In this document: piece after piece, positions 28,343 to 33,956 of the stretch | How the letters are laid out: each line of letters opens with the position of its first letter | Numbering within the stretch: position 1 is the stretch's first letter | Source: Phaeoceros laevis | Taxonomy: Eukaryota > Anthocerotophyta > Anthocerotopsida > Notothyladales | DNA: 33,956 bases | Assembly: GCA_049999765.1 (NCBI GenBank) | Contig: JBNGIQ010008657.1 | Location: 1-33,956 of the forward strand | Direction of reading: 5' to 3' | Made by a program: the position numbers and the translations under genes | The notes under the pieces: generated by a model | Told to the model about the DNA's origin: nothing | Databases searched by the model: none | Seen by the model: only the letters and a program-made list of their open reading frames with translations

Positions 28343-28759
28343 CTAGTTTCCAACCCACATCGTTCTCTTTTCCAGCTGAAGACGAGCATGGCAGAACTTC
28401 GCCAACCTCAGACTGATGTGCTCCTGCTGTAACTCCGCCTCCCCCGTCGCTATGGGGAGAGACTTAAGCAGTTGCAGATGTCTAGCCTCCACAATGATAA
28501 ATCTGTCTGTTAGGTTCATCATTTCTGCAAGTTCTTCTCGAGTAGTGACCTCAAGCACAGCAAGTTCAGGTTGTGGACCTTCCGGCCTCAGCAGAACTTC
28601 CTCCCACAGGTCACGAAGACCTGGGTGATCTTCCGAGCATCTGGGAAGCTGAGTTCCCGCAGTCTCATCAATACTCATTGTGGTATCGTCCGCATAGCGA
28701 GTGATAACCACTTTGGCGTAGCCCCTGCTCGGGAAGGCCATTTCTCTGCCCTGGTGCAC
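28343..28759 (-). CDS. Unknown ORF with helical, Glu/Leu-rich body
   Basis: 138 codons; a non-ATG codon opens the frame at 28759, with an in-frame ATG at 28741 (MAFPSRGYAKVVITRYADD). The body (TREELAEMMNLTDRFIIVEARHLQLLKSL, AELQQEHISLRLAKF) is likely helical. RYADDTTMSID resembles an RT motif C, but the flanks do not look like an RT, so this is probably chance or a remnant. Lying downstream of a minus-strand LINE, it may be an older element fragment. Confidence 0.3.
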   Translation of the reverse strand: MHQGREMAFPSRGYAKVVITRYADDTTMSIDETAGTQLPRCSEDHPGLRDLWEEVLLRPEGPQPELAVLEVTTREELAEMMNLTDRFIIVEARHLQLLKSLPIATGEAELQQEHISLRLAKFCHARLQLEKRTMWVGN

Positions 28760-29532
28760 AGTAGCACCACAGATGCTACGCCTCTCTTCATCCTCCGAGT
28801 GCAGATCACTTGTTCCTCGCTTCCTCTTCTTGCAGCTGGGGTGCCGGGTCTACTTCCGTCTCCCTATGTTCTTAAGAAGAGCTCTCTTCTCTTGCTTCCT
28901 TCTCAGGGAACGCCAGCCAGTGCATGTCACACTGAGCAGAGGCTTCTCATAGGATCACAGCACATCGAAGCGCAATCCCGAAAGGTTCGCATCTTTTCTT
29001 GAGCAGTGTGTCTTCACACTGTCCCAGAAATGCCACACCACCGACCAGACCCCACAGTTCATCGTCCTGTAGCTTCTCTCTTTTGTGGCCTGGGCTCTCA
29101 TTTCCATGTAGCATTGGGTCTTGGGCAGCAACTTCCTCGTGTTGTCACCGCCGGCCTTCAACAGCAGCATCATCTCCACGCTTCTAAGTTGGCTAGCGCC
29201 GTAGGGATAGCCATGAGGGATATCCCCTAAGCGTCGGTAAGTTTCAGGTTTGGGCCTCTTTGTCTTACTCCTGGTGCACTTAAGATTTCCGCACTGATGA
29301 GATCTGCTGTTGCCAGATAGATGGCCCCCGTCTATCGTGGCCCCAGACCTAGACAGGGCATTACTGTGCTTTTCTTTACACTGGAGAGGACTTTGGTTCT
29401 TCTTTCTTGTGGCCCAGGCAGCAATTCTCCTCGCCTGCCACTACAACCTGCAGATCACCACCTCCAGGTCAGAAATGGCCCTTCTCTTCATCTTTTGTTG
29501 CCTTACTCTCTCCATGTTTCTTGTATCTGTCC
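28760..29532. other. Probable 3' untranslated region of the second LINE
   Basis: Pyrimidine-rich on the plus strand, hence purine-rich in the LINE sense. It is open in several frames because of low complexity, without any recognisable domain. No clear poly(A) tail was seen, so the 3' end of the LINE is not placed. Confidence 0.35.
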
Positions 29533-31392
29533 TCAGCCTCCTAAAACACCAGTAGCGTCCAGCCATTGACATCTCATTGACCAATTACCACTTTCCGCAC
29601 ATTTCAGCCCCGCACTAATCCAGTCTGCCTCTTTAAAACGCTTTGGCCTTTTTAGCTGCAGGGCAGCACCTGCCGTGATGAGTTTTTCCCATATCGAGCA
29701 CAGAACCGAGTTAGTTTCCTTCACCTCTTTGCCTCCGTAAATCTCAGTAGACCATTGTGTCCATAATTCGTATATCGTTGTCGTCCAGAGGACACTCCAC
29801 CACTGCTCTTTGCGGAACGGTCGGCCAGTGCTTTCCACCATGCCAAAAAGCACAGTGAGGTACCCCTGCACCGGCCTAGCAGCTGCGTCCAAGTTTCTGA
29901 TCCAACTGTTTATCTTTGACCACACTCGTTTTGCATACTCGCATTCAAAGAATGCATGTCTGCTCTTATGTTGTTGCTGCAGGACACACCGCTTACATAT
30001 GTGTTCTCCAAAGACCTCCAGAAGCCCGCTCCATCTATCCCCATCAGGTAAGGCTTTTTGAGAGATCAGCCAAATAGTTATAGCTGTTTTCGGGATAATT
30101 CCCGGCGTCTTCCACAGATGCTTGAAAACCGATTTTTGCTTTCTGATTTCCAGCTCCCAACTCGGGACAATTGGGGGACGTCCCTTGATCTTCTGTTTGT
30201 TTATGAGCAGCCTGTAAAGCTTGTTGCTATTGAAGTTGAAGATCGAGGTTTTGCTGGCTTTCTTCTTAGGGCCTGCAGGCCACCACCACATACCTGGCAT
30301 CACTTCTTGTTGCGAGATCGTTGTTTCTTCATGCCACACCTTCTCCCCCTTGTGCTTGTGCGGATGTTGCCCCACCTCCGATGCTAACATCCATTTCGTT
30401 TTGTTTGTTTGGTGAAGAACGGTGATCGGGGCCAGGTTTCCAGTCTGCACAACCACTGACTGTTACGAGCAGCTCAACCTTCCATTGTCTCCTACCAGAA
30501 GATACTCCCAAACATGAGCCCTATCCCCCTCAATTTTTTGTATCAGTAGAGCGCGTTTGCCATCAGTATAGCCTAATTCTCGCCTGTAGAGACAGTCCGT
30601 GTACCACTCCTTGATTTGTATTTTCGCTGGTTTCTAAAAGGCAGCTCTGTACACATCACTCATACCATTGCTGATAGCTTCTAGGACCATTTTCAGACAA
30701 GCTCTTGGGATAGAGAAGCCCGATCTCAGTTCTGCAAGCATTTGCCATCTCTCTTCGCTCCAGTTCCATACATCACCCAGGTTAGTGCAACCTTGCCTGG
30801 CAGCAGCAGTCAATCGAATAGAACGTTTCAATTGCAAGTTTGTGTCCTTGTTCCACACTTGACCATGCCCTTTTAGCTTTGCAGCTGCAGCTTCGTCCCT
30901 GTCTTCAGGTGGCTTCCATATAAGTTCTTTTTTCAGTTCTTCCCATCCACTCCACATAGCTCTCCAAAGTGGCGACCCCACCCCCTCTTGGACTTGAGGC
31001 CTGTCGGCAAAGAGGTGAGCGGCTGAGGTAGTTCCCCCGGTAACAGCACTAGCAGAATGAATTCGCCTTCTCAAATATGCTTTCCACAGGTAGATAGTAG
31101 GAGACATAGCTTTCAGGATCCACTGACCATGTAGCACCTTAGCTTTTTGTATGGGATCGACTAATCCCAGACCACCATCTTCCTTCGGTTGGGTCATTTG
31201 ATCCCAAGCGATTTTGTGCAGAGCTGAAGGGGCATCAACTGGTCGATTCCACAAGAAGCATTCTATGATCTTCCTCAACCCTTTGAAGTCCTCTTCGGTT
31301 GGTGCCCAAGCAAATACAAAATACCAAAGGGTGGCCGTCAGAATGTGGTTTATAGCAAGTACTGTGGCAGGCATGGATAGCTCCATCACCTA
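29533..31392 (-). pseudogene. L1 LINE ORF2: RT connection and zf-RVT zinc region
   Basis: One frame in three pieces separated by TAG 31390-31392, TAG 30634-30636 and TAA 30463-30465. The first piece has ELSMPATVLAINHILTATLWY and EDGGLGLVDPIQKAKVLHGQW, typical of plant L1 ORF2 after the RT. The last piece holds the zf-RVT pattern: TIWLISQKALPDGDRW, C-K-R-C (29986-29997), then H-A-F-F-E-C (Cys 29941-29943) and AKRVWSKI. The frame ends at 29533 after VLGG. zf-RVT regions probably assist RNA or target binding. Confidence 0.85.
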
Positions 31393-32438
31393 CAGGGCCC
31401 TTGCTTTTTTGATAAACCTCATGCAAATTTGCTTGCTAATTTCAACATTCTCCTCTCCTTCTTTGAAGGGTAGTCCCAGGTACTTGTGAGAGGCATCCCC
31501 AGTAATCCGTTCCACATGTTGCAAACACTCCGGTGTGTTCTCCAGGTTGAGGCAGATCATCTTAGTTTTTTCCCAGTTAACCTTGCAGCCCGACAAGTCA
31601 CTAAATTCTGAAATCACTTCTTTTGCAGCTTCAAGAGTCCGCTCATCTGGATTCAAGGTCAGCAAAGTGTCATCCGCAAACCCGATACTTTCATTTCTTC
31701 TTCTTCTGGGTCTGTGATCCCTTTGATGTCTGGGTTCTGCTTGATGCGCCAGATGAGGAAATCAGTGAGCAGGACGAAGAGGGCAGGGGACAAAGGGTCA
31801 TCCTGACGCACCCCCCTGCTGATCAGGATCTTGGCTGTTACATCCCCATTAACAGCCACCATAGCACCCGCATCCTCCATCAGGATGCCCACCCACCTGA
31901 GGTAATTATTCCCAAATCCATACTTCTTCATACAAGCCCAAAGAAAGTGCCAGTTAACGGTGTCATAGGCCTTTTCGAAGTCAAGAGAGAGGATGATTGC
32001 CGGTTTGTTTTCCTTGTTTAGCCACCACTTGGCTTCTCTTAGCAGCAACACATTATCTAGGATACAATACCCTCTAATAAACCCCCTTTGTTCTGGCTGT
32101 ATCCAGCTGTCCATGTAGGGGGCAATCCTGTCTGCTAGTACCTTTGCAATCAATTTATAGAAGGTGGTGAGAAGGGAGAGAGGCCTCCAGTACTTGATCC
32201 CCTGCTCCGCCCTTGGTTTTGGAGCAAGGGCAATCAAGCTTTCATTAAGCTCCTCCCCCATAGTACCCCCTTCCCAAACTTGGGCCAGAGCCTGCATAAA
32301 CACTTCTTTGATGAAGTCCCAACCCCACTTGAAGAACTCCTTTGGAAAGCCATCAATACCCGGACTTTTCCCAGAGGGTAAGGCAAGAAGGGCTTCTTTG
32401 ATTTCCTCTTCTGTGATTTCTGCTTCCAACTTTTCCAT
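31390..32438 (-). pseudogene. L1 LINE ORF2: reverse transcriptase
   Basis: RT motifs: LPSGKSPGIDGFPKEFF, YWRPLSLLTTFYKLIAKVLA, QPEQRGFIRGYCILDNV, ILSLDFEKAYDTVNW (catalytic Asp), GVRQDDPLSPALFVLL (GVRQG is usual; Gly to Asp here fits a G-to-A change). The frame shifts just before the active-site box; GFADDTLLTL lies in the neighbouring frame (FADD at 31669-31680) and continues with SGCKVNWEKTK and HKYLGLPF. Upstream, the frame is continuous with the endonuclease part except for TAG 32484-32486. Confidence 0.92.
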
Positions 32439-32483
32439 TTTTTCCTTAGTGACTTTGGATGGAAAGTTTGCATACTGATTCCA

Positions 32484-33860
32484 CTACGAATCCCATTCTG
32501 GATGTTTCTCTAGACCTTGCAGAAAGGCTGTGAAATGCTCTTCAATCAGTCCCTTCAGTTGTTCATGTTCTTTCTGGACCACTCCTGTAGCATCCGGAAG
32601 TGGTGGGATTTTGCTTTTGCGCCTCCTTTGTCGAATCCTAGAGAAGAAGAACTTTTGAGGTATATCACCCTCAGCAGCCCATTTAATTTTTGCCCTACGA
32701 TACCAGCCTCTCGCCTTAGGAATTTCTATAGTTTGGAGCTTTGCCTTCGCTTTTGCTAAATCTTGTAGGCTATTACGATCCCTATTGGGGCCCCTTTCTA
32801 GCTGTCTCTGCGCTACAGCAAGTTGATTTCTCGCAGCTTCCTCTTCCTCCCTCTGCTCCTTAGCCCTCTGAACACCCAGCTTACGGAGGAATTTCCTTGT
32901 GCCCTCTAGAGCATACAACAGCTTCCCCATGCCCCCCTTTGAAGGGTCTTCAGCTTGTTGTTTCCATATCCCCATTATCCGATCATAAACACCTTCTCCC
33001 TTCAAGAGGTCAGTGTTTAATCTCCAGATCTTCCTCCCACCTGGCAGGGTCGTCAGGGTTTCTTCTTCGATGGAAACTTCTACCAGAACAGGAGCATGGT
33101 CAGATTGCGTAGTACCCGGGAGAATAGCAAATCTCAACACCTTATGTCTCCAACTCTCAGGTACGTAAATCCTATCAAGCCTGCTTGCTATGTAATCATC
33201 GGGATTGGCACATTCATTTGTCCAGCTAAAACCTAGCGAAGTCTGCATCTTTTGAGTTGGGCAACTAAGCCATGGGTCACTGATCATGAGCTTAGTGTCT
33301 CGCAGCTCCTGCCAGGCTAAAGGCACCAGAGTACGTTCAGGATCGAGGCCCCCTTCCTTATCTGCACGTGTTTCGACGAAGTTAAAGTCACCGCCTACAA
33401 ACCATTCTAAGCCAAGCTCCAGTTGGGTGTCCATCCTACTCCACATGTTCCTTTGGTTGTCAGGTTCGTTTGGAGCGTAAACATTACAGATCCCTACTTC
33501 CCCTGTGTCCAGTTTAAGCTTCAGCCAGATGAACCTACTACTAGGGTCGTGGCCCACAGCGACAACTCTATCCGCAAGCTCCAGTTTGACTGTAACAGCC
33601 AGTCCACCTCTAGACACATCAGCCGGCACCCACCAAGTTCTTCCTTGTGGCAGGTAAATCCGTTTAATCTCTTCAATTTTCTGCTGGGTGAGCTTGGGTT
33701 CTTGTACTAACACCACATCCCAATTGTAGTGCTCATTCAGAAAATGATTAAACTGCCGAACCTTGCTATCCATCATTCGAAAATCTCCTAGGCCTCTGAT
33801 GTTTCAAGACACAAATTGGAGTTGTGTGTCTTGACTCCTCTTTATGTAATTGTCAGCCAT
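32484..33860 (-). pseudogene. L1 LINE ORF2: APE endonuclease
   Basis: From ATG 33860 the frame reaches VS-stop-NIRGLG; TGA 33804-33806 replaces the Trp of the usual SWNIRG motif, a G-to-A change. Then come VLVQEPKLT (catalytic Glu), ICNVYAPNEP, WFVGGDFNFVE (GDFN), ASRLDRIYVPES and TQSDHAPVLV (SDH), the full APE set. A coiled charged linker (VQRAKEQREEEEAARNQ) and WAAEGDIPQKFFFSRIRQRRR lead to the RT. The frame ends at TAG 32484 and reopens in phase. Confidence 0.93.
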
Positions 33861-33956
33861 CTAGGTATGATCGCCACTGCTCCTGAGGCCTTCGGCCTTG
33901 CTTCTCTGTTCTTTTGTGCTTTCTAATATCTCCACACCAGACGTCCTGTGTAGACT

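Larger units (their letters stand above)
29533..33860 (-). mobile_element. L1-type LINE with zf-RVT tail, ORF2 only in window
   Basis: A second, unrelated LINE on the minus strand. ORF2 begins at ATG 33860 (MADNYIKRSQD), close to the right edge; ORF1 and the 5' end would lie beyond the window. Domain order is APE endonuclease, RT, connection with the plant-type GGLGLVDP motif, then a zf-RVT zinc region. Five in-frame stops (33804, 32484, 31390, 30634 and 30463) and one frameshift at the RT active site make it inactive. It is the type common in seed-plant and other streptophyte genomes. Confidence 0.92.

Noticed and set aside
28691-28730. RYADD as a reverse transcriptase motif C
   Set aside because: Flanking sequence lacks RT motifs B and D, so a chance match is likely.
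28955-29569. Several overlapping plus-strand frames with hydrophobic stretches
   Set aside because: Pyrimidine-rich low-complexity DNA gives open frames rich in Leu, Phe and Ser in all registers; no domain seen.
1-33956. CRISPR arrays, tRNA or rRNA genes, bacterial operons
   Set aside because: None of the expected repeats, cloverleaf patterns or operon structures were seen; the content is eukaryotic transposable elements.

Overview
The window reads as a transposon graveyard from a large plant-lineage (streptophyte) nuclear genome. The evidence is: a Ty1/copia element primed by initiator tRNA-Met, a CACTA (En/Spm) transposase of the TNP2/DUF4218/DUF4216 type with spliceosomal introns, an L1-type LINE with a zf-RVT tail, and a fragment that may be an RNA-dependent RNA polymerase. 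No bacterial, plastid or mitochondrial genes are seen and no tRNA or rRNA gene was recognised. I cannot name the species; a charophyte alga or early-diverging land plant would fit. Two 100-N scaffold gaps (10138-10237 and 12550-12649) interrupt the sequence.

Layout. 1-310: degenerate 108-bp tandem repeats. 311-2600: no recognisable gene. 2610-7983 (+): a decayed LINE. Its ORF1 has a coiled coil, internal repeats and an L1-like RNA-binding end. Its ORF2 has an APE endonuclease, a reverse transcriptase (RT) and a CCHC finger. ORF1 and ORF2 share a frame and are separated by one TGA, followed 5 nt later by a perfect 12-bp hairpin. 7984-11720: non-coding repeats, namely an AGGT tract, a roughly 0.9-kb tandem duplication studded with telomere-like TTAGGG motifs, and a 31-bp minisatellite beside the first gap. 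11741-11839: interlaced inverted repeats.

12024-25412 (-) is the most interesting block. Read on the minus strand it holds a Cys-cluster/H exon, a SET-domain coding region, a TNP2-type transposase with two introns, DUF4218/DUF4216 segments, and then a Penelope-like RT. The RT is in the same frame as the DUF4216 segment, with a single TAA between them. A 6.6-kb Copia element (17617-24226, minus strand, 275-bp LTRs differing at 6 sites, CATCT target duplication) sits inside the SET coding sequence about 14 codons before its stop. The Copia itself has an extra 5' ORF and an RG-rich ORF ahead of gag.

25413-28340: hairpin-forming tandem repeats, two divergent unknown ORFs, a possible RNA-dependent RNA polymerase fragment and a palindrome with CACTA-like arms. 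28343-28759: one unknown ORF. 29533-33860 (-): ORF2 of a second, L1/zf-RVT-type LINE whose 5' part lies beyond the window.

Nearly every coding region is broken. Most in-frame stops can be explained by C-to-T (or complementary G-to-A) change, and five of the six LTR differences are CpG transitions, so methylated, deaminating chromatin is the likely history. Several frameshifts lie in short homopolymers and could also be assembly errors. Many apparent start codons are not ATG; starts are given only where an ATG or family logic supports them.
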